40,467 nt of DNA from Akkermansia muciniphila (GTDB taxonomy: Bacteria > Verrucomicrobiota > Verrucomicrobiia > Limisphaerales > UBA9464): the NCBI GenBank assembly GCA_945861565.1, contig CAMAUY010000041.1:1-40467 (forward strand). The letters are read 5' to 3'. Positions 7,828 to 15,977 of the stretch are shown here, one piece after another; position 1 is the stretch's first letter; every line of letters starts with the position of its first letter. The translations under genes and the position numbers were made by a program. Below the pieces are notes generated by a model, which was given only the letters and a program-made list of their open reading frames with translations, made no database searches and was not told the origin of the DNA.

Positions 7828-8886
7828 TCAGTCGGTTATCACGTTTTCGTAGTCTGGCATCGGGTCGGAGTCGATCGGGAATTGGGGGTCCGGCTCTGGG
7901 GGATCCACCGATGGAGGCGGGCGAGCTGGGGCGAACTTCGCCGGCCCGCACCAGAGGTTGAGATGGCGCAGGATCTTCTCGATGACGTTTGAATCGTCGA
8001 TAACGGCGATCAGGCGCATCTCTTTCTGGCAGACTGGGCATTCCAAGGGGTCGGTGTGCCAGGCTTGCCGGATCAAGTCGCGCCATTTGCGGGAAGGAAA
8101 CTTGGCCGGAGGTGGGGGTGATGATTTCGGCCACGGGGCTCCGCCGCCAGCCCCGCTTGCCTTCCGGGCACAACCGCGTCCCGCGCCTGCGGGATTGGAG
8201 TACAGTCCGTAGTACCGAACCATTTGGAAATTTTTGTCGGGTATGTGCTGGGAAAGTACCGCCAGGAAATCGACGGGATCGAAGACTTCAAAATTGCGGT
8301 TGATCTTGGGATTCAGCTTCGAACGATAAATGATGGTGTCGGTGGGGGATTCGAGGGTGATCTTCTCCACGGAGAAGGGATTGCGGAGGACGTATTGGCA
8401 GAGTTGTTCGCGTTCGGCTCGGTTTTCTGGTGGCACGGAACGGCCGGAGTGAACGTTGAAGCCGGAATGTTTCCAGGTCTTCATGCGGGCAACCAGTTCT
8501 GGAGAGATGAGTTTGTGGGTGAGCAGTTCCTTGAAAACTCGGTTACGAAAGAGTTCGGACAGAACGTTATCCGGGATCTCCGGTGCGAGTTGGAAGGTGC
8601 CGTCGGAATCGAGCAGACCGTCGGCGACCAGTGCGTGAACATGAGGATGAAAATCGAGGTATTCGTTTTCGCAGTGATCGCATCGGACCCGGGCGAAGCC
8701 ACGTTCCAGTGTGCCGCAGTCGAGGAATTTCCCGAAGACATCGGTCACTACGGGGCGAAGGGGGCCGTGTTTGTGTTCATAGGCGTCGGGATAAATGGCT
8801 ACGAACGTGTCATGGTGGCGATGAACACATTGCCACAGGGGAGATTTTCGCGGATTTCGAGTCTTGTAGGTCCTCACATGTGACAC
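7828..8886 (-). CDS. IS91/IS801-family transposase with internal deletion
   Basis: A 352-residue protein read from a GTG at 8886. The N-terminus has SPLWQCVHRHHDTF, then FLDCGTLERGFARVRCDHCENEYL, the first half of the family's zinc ribbon. Directly after YL comes DFHPHVHALVADG, the HUH catalytic motif. Complete relatives have well over 100 residues between these points, including the second CPSC knuckle and the KRHHFVFSxP-like region. So an in-frame deletion lies at about 8652-8658. The later parts are intact: LCQYVLRNPFSVEKI with the conserved tyrosine region, IIYRSK, VRYYGLYSN, and CPVCQKEMRLIAVI near the end. The C-terminal tail is Pro-rich. Rolling-circle transposition is the family's role; this copy is likely inactive or works only as a partner. 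Confidence 0.75.
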   Translation of the reverse strand: MSHVRTYKTRNPRKSPLWQCVHRHHDTFVAIYPDAYEHKHGPLRPVVTDVFGKFLDCGTLERGFARVRCDHCENEYLDFHPHVHALVADGLLDSDGTFQLAPEIPDNVLSELFRNRVFKELLTHKLISPELVARMKTWKHSGFNVHSGRSVPPENRAEREQLCQYVLRNPFSVEKITLESPTDTIIYRSKLNPKINRNFEVFDPVDFLAVLSQHIPDKNFQMVRYYGLYSNPAGAGRGCARKASGAGGGAPWPKSSPPPPAKFPSRKWRDLIRQAWHTDPLECPVCQKEMRLIAVIDDSNVIEKILRHLNLWCGPAKFAPARPPPSVDPPEPDPQFPIDSDPMPDYENVITD

Positions 8887-8948
8887 GAGGTCGCAGGGTA
8901 AAGAACCGTATGAAGATCAGGATTTCAGGGTTTCTGCGGAAGTTATAG

Positions 8949-8971
8949 ATGCCGCGTTTCAGCGGCGGCAT
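8949..8971 (-). repeat. Palindrome upstream of the transposase
   Basis: ATGCCGC and GCGGCAT pair around a 9-base loop. Read on the minus strand the hairpin is followed by CTATAACTTCCG, which resembles the CTACCAACAACTTCGG that follows the palindrome at 15259. It may be the far end of the IS91-like element or a member of the dispersed palindrome family seen at 15259, 25649, 29464 and 29673. Confidence 0.6.
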
Positions 8972-8990
8972 GAACCGCGGTGACTTGGAA

Positions 8991-10010
8991 TTAGCGCTTT
9001 AGCCAGCCGACGGATGCCGGCTCTTCCTCTGGGTTCAGCTGAACCATGCGCAGCCAAGCCAGGTTTCGCAGTTGGCAATGCTGCTTCTGGTAGACTTGTT
9101 TACCCATCGAGATGATAACCCCGAGCTTTTCGGCACCGGCGCCCGTAAACAGTTGGGCACCGTTTGAGAACTTGATCCTGCCCGAGGTCGAGTTTTGGAT
9201 CTGGATGCTCCCACCGCGTCCGCCCTCGGGCGCCGCGTTGGTCTTGATTGACGACTTCGCACCGATTCCACCGATGGTCAGGATCCCACGCTCGAATCGG
9301 GAAATGTTGGCGGACCACAGTCTGGTTGTGCTCGATATTTCGCGGCCTATGGCAAGCCGCTCATTTGCCACCGGGCGCAGATACGGAGACGTGGCAGTGG
9401 GAATACCCGGCACTGGGCAAGTACCCGACGCAGTCGACCTGGCGCGGATAACAGGCATGAAATTGTACGGGGGTGGCGTCGGGAGAACGTCGGGAAGGCC
9501 ATTGGTCGCCGGCGTATCCGTCGCGGCCTGCTTGTGCCCCTCAAAGAAGAAATTCACCGGTGCGCCCGCGGCATTGGGGGGTGCGATGACATGGACCATT
9601 CCCCCCTGCCCTCCGGCGAAATCCGTCGCCGAGCTGGCGTCGTCGGCGTCGCCACCTCGCGTGACAATCGTCGGAACCCAGACGGGCCCCGGTGCGGCAG
9701 TGCGAAACTCGAATTTTCCGCCGTTACCTCCTCGGCCCGGGCCAGAACCGGCCGCGGGGAACGGTGATTGATTGAAGGGCGCAAGCTCGATCGCACCGAG
9801 CTTGTCGGTCCCGTTTAACAGGATGCGCCCCAGGATGAGAGCGAAACCGTCGCCGGCAATCGTCAGGTCGCGCCCGTCAGCGCCGTCGAAGCCGCCGCGC
9901 AAGTCCAAGGTTCCGTTCGGCGCAACGTAGAGGACGCCGTCGAGGTCGAGAGTCGTCGAGCCGCCAAAGGTCAATACTCCGCCGTCATCGACGAAAAGGT
10001 TAAAGCGGAT
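8991..10010 (-). CDS. Glycine-rich exported/surface protein, N-terminus missing
   Basis: The frame is open from just after a stop at 10011-10013 and has no credible start; a TTG at 9974 gives 327 residues. The protein has beta-strand-rich text such as GSTTLDLDGVLYVAPNGTLDLRGG, then glycine-rich turns (GSGPGRGGNGGKFEF, GGQGGMVHVIAPP, EGGRGGSIQIQNS). These resemble right-handed beta-helix or filamentous-adhesin-like surface proteins. The C-terminus (QLRNLAWLRMVQLNPEEEP) looks complete. No signal peptide is present, so the 5' part is missing, lost at a joint close to 10000. I do not recognise a specific family. Confidence 0.5.
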   Translation of the reverse strand: MRFNLFVDDGGVLTFGGSTTLDLDGVLYVAPNGTLDLRGGFDGADGRDLTIAGDGFALILGRILLNGTDKLGAIELAPFNQSPFPAAGSGPGRGGNGGKFEFRTAAPGPVWVPTIVTRGGDADDASSATDFAGGQGGMVHVIAPPNAAGAPVNFFFEGHKQAATDTPATNGLPDVLPTPPPYNFMPVIRARSTASGTCPVPGIPTATSPYLRPVANERLAIGREISSTTRLWSANISRFERGILTIGGIGAKSSIKTNAAPEGGRGGSIQIQNSTSGRIKFSNGAQLFTGAGAEKLGVIISMGKQVYQKQHCQLRNLAWLRMVQLNPEEEPASVGWLKR

Positions 10011-10013
10011 CTA

Positions 10014-10530
10014 AGTCTTGAATCTCGCCTTCTGAACTACTCCACGCGAATACGGTAGAAGTAATGTCACCGCACTGCAGCCAGCGAGCGCGGTCAAGAA
10101 AGTGATAATCTGCGAGCAACAACCGTAAGCACTTCGCAACATAAATCAGAACGAGTTACCCCTGCATTCCTTTGACAGATGGCCTGAGAACAAGCGGACG
10201 CACAGAAGGGTTCGTACGTCCTCCACCCTATAAAAACCAGCAACGAACTTTTACGGCTCGGGCCTCGGGAGCACAAGTCGCAAGTGGCGCCGAGCGTCAC
10301 CTTTGGCCGGGATGATGAAGTGGGGTTCGGGATCAACGACACGATCCGGCTTTTTGGCAAGCTGCGGGCGCAATCGCTGTTTTGCTTCGTCCTCGCCGTG
10401 GCAACAGGGGCCGGTGATCGGCGGCGCGCTGCCGGACCTGTTGCAGACGAGAATCCCTTTTGGACGATTGCCAACCCACGCAGGGCTCCCCTAACCTCTC
10501 TCCTCTGACAGGCGATGCCCTCCCCGTTCC
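10014..10530. other. Gene-free stretch upstream of scpA
   Basis: About 520 bases without a convincing gene. Open frames on both strands (10094-10474 minus, 10284-10508 plus) have biased, low-complexity translations and no recognisable motif. On the minus strand, around 10040-10070, the codons FYRIRVE followed by a stop resemble the C-terminal FYRVRVE endings common in verrucomicrobial surface proteins, but a stop lies just upstream, so at most it is a remnant. Confidence 0.4.
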
Positions 10531-11316
10531 ATGAGTAATTACCGGGTTCAGTTCGAGGTCTTTGAAGGCCCGCTCGATCTCCTTCTTCACTTGGTGAAGA
10601 AGGAGGAGGTGGACATTTACCAGGTCAATCTGACCCGCATCGCCAACGAATTCATCGCTTACCTCAACCAGATGCAGGAGCTCGATCTGGAAGTGGCCGG
10701 AGAGTTCGTGGTGATGGCCGCCACCCTGATCTACATCAAAAGCCGGGAGCTGCTACCCCGGGATCAACAGGTGGCCGCACCGGGACCCGAAGAGGAGGAC
10801 GGGGATGATCCCCGGTTCGAGCTCATTCGGCGCCTGGTCGAGTACAAAAAGTTCAAGGATGCCGCCGCCCAACTTCAATCCCGCGAGACGGAGATGGGCT
10901 TCATCTACGAACACCGGCCCGGCTCGCTCGAGTTCGCTGCTCAAACCAGCCCCCGACGGCCCGAAGTCTCCCTTTTCGACCTCATCGGTGCCGTCAGCTC
11001 CATTCTCAAGCGCTACAATACCCGAGACGCCGTCGGTGAAATTTCCGCGGACCCCTACACCGTCAGCGAGAAGATGGAGGAACTGCGAACCCTCATCACA
11101 ACGCGGTCGTCCTTCCGGTTTTCTGAACTTTTTGCGGCGGCTCGAAGCCGAACCGAAGTGGTGGTGATATTTCTGGCGATGCTGGAGATGATCCGACTCA
11201 AACAATTTTTCTGCTTCCAGTCCGCCGATTTCGGTGAGATTGAGGTCTCCACTCGGCCGGAACCCGTGGAAAATCCGCCCACTCCGCCGGACGAATCCAT
11301 CCCGCCATCCGCCTGA
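10531..11316 (+). CDS. scpA: Segregation and condensation protein A
   Basis: A 261-residue ScpA, the kleisin that bridges the two SMC heads in the bacterial condensin complex and recruits ScpB. The N-terminus is diagnostic: YRVQFEVFEGPLDLLLHLVKKEEVDIY, then IANEFIAYL, LEVAGEFVVMAATLIYIKSRELLP. The middle is acidic and variable. The C-terminal winged helix is seen in RFSELF and VVVIFLAMLEMIRL, followed by QSADFGEIEV. The length is normal. The ATG at 10531 fits the alignment. scpB starts 27 bases after its stop, so the two form an operon that acts in chromosome compaction and segregation. Confidence 0.95.
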   Translation: MSNYRVQFEVFEGPLDLLLHLVKKEEVDIYQVNLTRIANEFIAYLNQMQELDLEVAGEFVVMAATLIYIKSRELLPRDQQVAAPGPEEEDGDDPRFELIRRLVEYKKFKDAAAQLQSRETEMGFIYEHRPGSLEFAAQTSPRRPEVSLFDLIGAVSSILKRYNTRDAVGEISADPYTVSEKMEELRTLITTRSSFRFSELFAAARSRTEVVVIFLAMLEMIRLKQFFCFQSADFGEIEVSTRPEPVENPPTPPDESIPPSA

Positions 11317-11343
11317 TTTCATCGGTTCCAACCGCCCGCTTCC

Positions 11344-12069
11344 ATGGATCTGAAACTTGTCATCGAATCCCTGCTCTTTACTGCGCAAAAACCGTTATCC
11401 CCCGGCGAATTGCGCGACGTCCTGAACAAGGCGGCCGACGAGGATGGCGCCGAAGAACTTGTCCGGGCGTTCAAGAAGACCCCGGTGGAGAAGATCGAAG
11501 AGGCCCTGCATGAGCTGTCAAAGGAGCACGAGGCGGCCAACCGCACCTACCGGCTCGTTTGCATTGCCGGTTCCTGGCAGTTTGTCACCCAACCCGAGTT
11601 TGCCCCATGGTTACGCGCGTTTTTAGGCGTCAAGAACCGACCTGCCCGGCTGTCGCAACCCGGGCTCGAAACCCTCGCCATCATCGCTTACCGCCAGCCG
11701 ATCACGCGCACGGAAATTGAACAAATCCGAGGCGTCGCGGTGGATGGTGTGGTTGCCACCCTCCTGGAGCGAAACCTGATCACCCAAGCCGGACGTGCCG
11801 AGGTCGTGGGACGCCCCATGACCTACGCCACCACGCCGGCATTCCTCGAATATTTCGGCCTGGCCGGTCTCGATGCGCTTCCCGATGCCGACGAACTCCG
11901 TCGAATCCCAGTCCAACGCCCCGATTCACTGCTCACCGTCGATCCCAACCTGGCCACCGCCCCGCCGGATCTGGCCAGTACGCCACCGGTTCCGATGGAA
12001 TTCGGCAATCCTGAAGTGCCCTCGGCCACCCCAACGACGGCCCCTGAGGAACCCCCAATCGTCGCGTGA
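11344..12069 (+). CDS. scpB: Segregation and condensation protein B
   Basis: A 241-residue ScpB, the winged-helix partner that binds ScpA as a dimer in the SMC-ScpAB condensin. Typical segments are LKLVIESLLFTAQKPLSPGEL at the start, then YRLVCIAGSWQFVTQPEFAPWL, the well conserved LSQPGLETLAIIAYRQPITRTEIEQIRGV, and LLERNLITQAGRAEVVGRPMTYATT, ending in FLEYFGL. After about residue 185 there is a Pro/Thr-rich tail with no obvious fold, as is common in the phylum. It follows scpA directly and precedes pheA by about 120 bases. Confidence 0.95.
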   Translation: MDLKLVIESLLFTAQKPLSPGELRDVLNKAADEDGAEELVRAFKKTPVEKIEEALHELSKEHEAANRTYRLVCIAGSWQFVTQPEFAPWLRAFLGVKNRPARLSQPGLETLAIIAYRQPITRTEIEQIRGVAVDGVVATLLERNLITQAGRAEVVGRPMTYATTPAFLEYFGLAGLDALPDADELRRIPVQRPDSLLTVDPNLATAPPDLASTPPVPMEFGNPEVPSATPTTAPEEPPIVA

Positions 12070-12192
12070 AGCGTCATCCCATGGCAGGAAGAATTTTTCC
12101 GATCCGGGTACGCGACACGACTCCTCCCATTCGCTCCGACGATTTCAGGCGTGCCTCGAAAGGTTCTTTCGCGTCTCCTCTCCATTAAACCT

Positions 12193-13257
12193 ATGTCGCT
12201 GCAAAAACATCGTAAAGCGATCGACAAGTTGGATGCCGAAATCGTCCGACTCCTCAATGACCGCACCCGTCATGTTCTCGAAATTGGTGCCATCAAACTT
12301 CGATCCGGCCAGGAAATCTACGCGCCCCATCGGGAAAAAGCGGTGTTCGACCGATTGCTCAAGCTGAACCGCGGGCCAATTACCAACGATTCCCTCCAGT
12401 CCATTTATCGCGAAATCATGTCGAGCGCCCTCGCGCTCGAGAAGCCCATGACGATTGCCTACCTCGGTCCGGAGGCAACGTACAGTCACCAGGCCGCGCT
12501 CAAGCGCTTCGGCAACAGCCTCGTCTATTGCGGACAGAAAACCATCGCCGAGGTCTTCGGCGAGGTCAGTAAGGGCCGGGCCGACTACGGCGTCGTGCCC
12601 GTCGAGAACTCGACCGAAGGGGCCGTCACTCCGACCCTTGATCTTCTGGTCGACAGTGACCTGAAGATCGTCGCCCAGATTGTGCTCCGGATTCAGCATT
12701 GCCTGATCAGTCAGGCGGCGAACCGGACCACCCTTCGCAAGCTCTACGTCCATCCGCAGACGCTTGCCCAGTGCCGTCTTTGGCTCCAACGCTATCTCCC
12801 CGACGTGGAGATCATTGAAACGACCTCGAACGCGCGATCCGCCGAACTCGCTGCCGAGGACAAGACTTCGGCCGCCATTGCTGGCCTGCTCGCCGCCGAA
12901 AAATATCACGTGCCCGTCCTCGAACATGACATTCAGGACAACTCCGCCAACGCCACGCGGTTCCTGGTTCTCGGCCGCACCTGCCCTCCCGCCTCCGGCT
13001 CGGACCGAACAAGCCTCCTCTTCAGCATCAACGACAAGGCCGGCGCCCTGCACTCGTCGCTCGCTCCCTTCCGCCGTTTTAAAATCAATATGACCAAGAT
13101 CGAGTCACGCCCCAGCAAGCGAAAGGCGTGGGAGTATTTCTTCTTTGTCGATTGTGACGGTCACACGGATGATCCGAAGGTTACCCAAGCGATTCTTGAA
13201 CTCGGGCGTCATTGCAGCTTTGTCAAAGTGCTCGGTTCCTATCCCAATGCCGCCTAG
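12193..13257 (+). CDS. pheA: Chorismate mutase / prephenate dehydratase (P-protein)
   Basis: A bifunctional enzyme of 354 residues that converts chorismate to prephenate and then to phenylpyruvate in phenylalanine synthesis. Domain order: an AroQ-type chorismate mutase at about 1-85 (HRKAIDKLDAEIVRLLNDR, EIYAPHREKAVFDRL); the dehydratase at about 87-265 (YLGPEATYSHQAAL, VPVENSTEGAVTPTLDLL, NATRFLVLG with the catalytic Thr); and a C-terminal ACT regulatory domain from about 274 (FSINDKAGALHSSLAPF, then ESRPSKRKAWEYFFFVD). The ESRP motif binds phenylalanine for feedback inhibition. I prefer the ATG at 12193 over a GTG at 12151, as the mutase helix begins right after it. Confidence 0.93.
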   Translation: MSLQKHRKAIDKLDAEIVRLLNDRTRHVLEIGAIKLRSGQEIYAPHREKAVFDRLLKLNRGPITNDSLQSIYREIMSSALALEKPMTIAYLGPEATYSHQAALKRFGNSLVYCGQKTIAEVFGEVSKGRADYGVVPVENSTEGAVTPTLDLLVDSDLKIVAQIVLRIQHCLISQAANRTTLRKLYVHPQTLAQCRLWLQRYLPDVEIIETTSNARSAELAAEDKTSAAIAGLLAAEKYHVPVLEHDIQDNSANATRFLVLGRTCPPASGSDRTSLLFSINDKAGALHSSLAPFRRFKINMTKIESRPSKRKAWEYFFFVDCDGHTDDPKVTQAILELGRHCSFVKVLGSYPNAA

Positions 13258-13304
13258 CTGCGACTTCCGCCGATTTCCTCCGAGCGACTCGCCGGGCTTT
13301 GGGA

Positions 13305-14141
13305 TCAAGGGAGATCGCTAGGCAACGGAAGGGCCGCCTGCACCCGCTTGAGATCCTCCCGATCGCCGTCGTCTCGGGCCGCCTGATTCCATTGGAGAAA
13401 TATCTTCTTCGCCTTCCAGCGCCAACGCTCCGCATGGCCATCGAGAAAGGATAGATTGCCCGCCCGATCATGACGGTCCGACGGAAGATCGATCCAATAC
13501 GCCGCCCAGCTCCCTTGATCGCCGTAGTACATGCCAAACGTGGGATCCAGGATGCAGAGCTCATCCACTTCGATGAACGCAAAGATCCCGTCCACATTTC
13601 GCCGTGCCGCCGCCGACAACGTCGTCACACCCCGCGGCTGCCACAGTGAATTCAAAGACAGACTGAGATTATAACTCCGGGTGCGAGGCACCGGTCGCGG
13701 CGGGTCCGCCTCCGTCCAGGCAAGTGCGCGGTCCGCCGGGCATCGATACACCTTCGGGGTTGGGACGTAGGCAAACAGTGCGCCACTCTGGATGTTCGAA
13801 GGCGTGGTGTCCCGGCGAGCATCCCCCGGACACCAGGAGTATGCCGTCTGGTATGGCGTGTTGGAATCGGTCGTCCCGTACACATAGTGATTCGGCAATA
13901 AACCGTCATTGTGTTCGTGGGAATAGTTCAGGGAACCGATCTGAAGCTGACGAAGGTGATTCAGGCATTGCGTTGACAAGCCGGCCCGCCGTGCTCGGTC
14001 CACCGATGGGAGCAGGAGCCCAGCCAGGATCGCAATGATGGCGATCACAACCAGCAACTCGATCAGAGTGAACGCCGCAACGCGAAGCGGTTTACATAAA
14101 CAGCCGCCATACCCCTGCTTTCCCAATGGCCGTCCGTACAT
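13305..14141 (-). CDS. Prepilin-like protein with type II pseudopilin leader
   Basis: A secreted protein of about 278 residues. The N-terminus from the ATG at 14141 has a basic leader and the class III prepilin cleavage and methylation segment [23 protein letters not shown]. The mature part contains the verrucomicrobial/planctomycete pattern: [27 protein letters not shown], and a C-terminal [10 protein letters not shown] (DGH motif). It is related to the DUF1559 group but not a structural pilin by any direct evidence. An in-frame start at 14234 gives a longer leader that would not be usual. It is transcribed away from the next prepilin-like gene, with about 100 bases between the two starts. 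Confidence 0.85.
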   Translation of the reverse strand: MYGRPLGKQGYGGCLCKPLRVAAFTLIELLVVIAIIAILAGLLLPSVDRARRAGLSTQCLNHLRQLQIGSLNYSHEHNDGLLPNHYVYGTTDSNTPYQTAYSWCPGDARRDTTPSNIQSGALFAYVPTPKVYRCPADRALAWTEADPPRPVPRTRSYNLSLSLNSLWQPRGVTTLSAAARRNVDGIFAFIEVDELCILDPTFGMYYGDQGSWAAYWIDLPSDRHDRAGNLSFLDGHAERWRWKAKKIFLQWNQAARDDGDREDLKRVQAALPLPSDLP

Positions 14142-14243
14142 TCTCAATGTATGCCACAATTCCACCCGGAAGGCGAGGCACGCGGCGGAAATAAAGATTG
14201 CCATTGACTTCAAACGCTCTTCAAATCCGCCCATACCGCTTGT

Positions 14244-15041
14244 ATGAATTTTTATTTTAACCCGAAAGGGAAGGACGCGGCCACCCCGGCGTCGAAATCG
14301 GCGTTTACATTGATCGAATTATTGGTCGTGATCGCCATCATCGCCATCCTCGCCGGCATGTTGCTGCCCGCACTTTCGAAGGCCAAAACAAAGGCCCAGG
14401 GAATTCAGTGCATGAGCAATACGAAGCAGATCACCCTGGCTTGGTTGCTCTACGCCGATGAGAACAGGGACGCCATTCTCAATGCCTCGGAGTGGATGGG
14501 CGGCGATGTCTACAATGGCTCCCCGAGTACGGATTGGACTAACGTCAACATCCTCCAAAAAAGCAAGCTTAGCGCAACTCTCGGAAGGAACGTTCAGGTA
14601 TACAAGTGTCCCGGCGATACCCGCCGTTATAAACAGAGCTTCCCGGTGGTTCGTAGCGTTTCGATGGGCAGCTACATGGGGGTCGGATGGACGGCTGGCT
14701 TTTTTACTTACAACAAGCTCTCGGACATGGTTCGCCCGAGTCCCTCCGGCCTGTGGGTGATCCTCGATGAAAGCAAGAACACCATCAATGACGCCTTCTT
14801 CGCCGTTCCCATGGACACATACGATCCGAAGCGCCCGTCCGCGGCTGCGTTTGTCGATGTGCCCGGCACCTTCCACAATAATGCCGGCAGCCTCTCCTTC
14901 GCCGATGGCCATTCCGAAATCCACAGGTGGCTGGATCCGCGCACGGCCAAGGCCGTGCTCTTTCAGGCTTCCCCCAATAACCTGGATCTGGATTGGATCC
15001 AGGCAAGAAGCAGCGCAAAAATAAACAACCCCACACGATAA
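14244..15041 (+). CDS. Prepilin-like protein with type II pseudopilin leader
   Basis: A 265-residue exported protein. After a leader of about 20 residues comes [25 protein letters not shown], the substrate for prepilin peptidase (cleavage before Phe, with the conserved Glu at position 5). The mature part has [30 protein letters not shown], a central Tyr/Gly-rich section and the closing [14 protein letters not shown], the DGH motif. These proteins exist in tens of copies in Verrucomicrobiota and are thought to be exported by a type II or pilus-like machine; the roles are unknown. It is the divergent partner of the gene ending at 13305. Confidence 0.88.
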   Translation: MNFYFNPKGKDAATPASKSAFTLIELLVVIAIIAILAGMLLPALSKAKTKAQGIQCMSNTKQITLAWLLYADENRDAILNASEWMGGDVYNGSPSTDWTNVNILQKSKLSATLGRNVQVYKCPGDTRRYKQSFPVVRSVSMGSYMGVGWTAGFFTYNKLSDMVRPSPSGLWVILDESKNTINDAFFAVPMDTYDPKRPSAAAFVDVPGTFHNNAGSLSFADGHSEIHRWLDPRTAKAVLFQASPNNLDLDWIQARSSAKINNPTR

Positions 15042-15055
15042 CGATTCTACAGATC

Positions 15056-15313
15056 ATGACCGTATGGAAGGATTTGCCCGGCTGCCGTGTCGACACGAAT
15101 ACTCCGGCTTTACGGGTGGCAGTGTGGGCAGACGGAAGAGTCGTCTTTGCTCGCGATCCCGATATTTGGAATCATGATCTCATGATCGGTCAGATATCCA
15201 AAGAAGGCATGGTGGGAGGTCAACCAGCTGGCCCTGTCCGCCCGCTGTGCGCGAGCGGGGTTGTCGCAGCGCGACAACCTCTACCAACAACTTCGGGATG
15301 CACCGGTTGGTGA
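15056..15313 (+). pseudogene. Small unknown protein interrupted by a palindromic repeat
   Basis: An 85-codon frame. The first 55 residues look like a genuine conserved protein (PALRVAVWADGRVVFARDPDIWNHDL, GQISKEGM). The last 30 residues are encoded by the palindrome and its tail at 15241-15296, and have no protein-like character. Most likely the repeat entered the gene and replaced its C-terminal end. I do not recognise the family; nothing links it to the hicBA genes that follow. Confidence 0.45.
15241..15296 (+). repeat. Palindromic repeat (REP-like), copy with CTACC tail
   Basis: Two hairpins follow each other: CCCGCT/AGCGGG, then a perfect 9-bp stem GGTTGTCGC with loop AGC at 15259-15279. 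The tail CTACCAACAACTTCGG occupies 15281-15296. The second hairpin and tail recur in inverted orientation at 29445-29482 with small differences, and a related hairpin with changed stem bases lies at 29673-29693. Confidence 0.8.
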
Positions 15314-15367
15314 TCCGAGGCGTTCGCCGAGCTTGCAGGGACACCCACGGTCTGCCATCCATTGAAG

Positions 15368-15589
15368 ATGAGAAAGACCGGGAAACAGGAGTTCAGTGTC
15401 ATCGTCGAGCGCGACGATGAGGGCTATTACATAGCTAGCGTGCCTGCGTTGCTGGGTTGCCACACCCAGGCGCGTTCTCTCGACAAACTGGTCGTGAGGG
15501 TCCGCGAGGCCATTGAGCTTTGTCTGGAGGTCGACGGCTCGGGTCCCGCAAGTTTCGAGTTCGTCGGAGTCCAGCGGATCACGGTGTGA
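15368..15589 (+). CDS. hicB: HicB-family antitoxin
   Basis: A 73-residue HicB-like protein with the partial RNase H fold: EFSVIVERDDEGYYIASVPALLGCHTQARSLDKLVVRVREAIELCL. HicB binds and neutralises the HicA mRNA interferase. Here the antitoxin gene comes first, and it lacks the C-terminal DNA-binding domain that longer HicB proteins carry, so self-regulation may be weak or need another protein. I take the ATG at 15368; a TTG six bases earlier is the alternative. Two bases separate it from hicA. Confidence 0.8.
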   Translation: MRKTGKQEFSVIVERDDEGYYIASVPALLGCHTQARSLDKLVVRVREAIELCLEVDGSGPASFEFVGVQRITV

Positions 15590-15591
15590 CC

Positions 15592-15816
15592 ATGTCGCGG
15601 CTTTCCCGATTACGAGGGCGCGAAGTGATTGCCGCTTTGAGGCGGGCAGGTTTCGGAGTGCTTCGCATCAAGGGCAGCCATCATTTTCTGCAGCATCGGG
15701 ACGGGCGTCGAACGGTTGTTCCGGTTCATGCCGGGGAAACCATCGGACCCGGTCTAATGAGCAAGATTCTCGCCGACGCTGATATCGATGCCGAAGCCTT
15801 CACTAAATGGATATGA
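15592..15816 (+). CDS. hicA: HicA-family mRNA interferase toxin
   Basis: A 74-residue HicA protein with the double-stranded RNA-binding-like fold: REVIAALRRAGFGVLRIKGSHHFLQHRDGRRTVVPVHAGETIGPGLMSKIL. The His of GSHHF is the family's catalytic residue for ribosome-independent mRNA cleavage. It follows hicB by two bases and is surely co-transcribed. The order hicB-hicA is the reverse of the common one but well known. Upstream lies a gene broken by a palindrome; downstream is a non-coding gap. Probably a functional type II toxin-antitoxin pair. Confidence 0.85.
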   Translation: MSRLSRLRGREVIAALRRAGFGVLRIKGSHHFLQHRDGRRTVVPVHAGETIGPGLMSKILADADIDAEAFTKWI

Positions 15817-15977
15817 AATGATTGCCCCACAAAATAGCCCGCGATGGCATCTTTAATTTAGTGGGAGCCAGCCGTTTCGCTCGGGATGGGATTCAAATTT
15901 GCTCGGCGGCTGTCTTCCTCCCAAACTATTGTTTCGACATCCGATCCCCTGTTCACTCCATCGAAAACCAAGCTGCG

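Larger units (their letters stand above)
7592..8971 (-). mobile_element. IS91/IS801-like element, deletion derivative
   Basis: The element is made of a transposase gene (7828-8886, minus), a roughly 200-bp tail past its stop ending in the 36-bp repeat copy 2, and about 80 bp upstream ending in a palindrome at 8949-8971. IS91-type elements have no terminal inverted repeats or target duplications, so the ends are guesses. I place the downstream end at the repeat because the same 36 bp occurs alone at 3347. The transposase has lost an internal segment, so movement would need help from a complete copy elsewhere. Confidence 0.55.

Noticed and set aside
10094..10508. Open frames upstream of scpA on both strands
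   Set aside because: Low-complexity text with no motif, no ribosome site and no support from neighbours.
15817..15977. A coding fragment in the gap after hicA
   Set aside because: Only a loose inverted repeat (CAGCCG/CGGCTG) is seen; no frame holds a recognisable protein.
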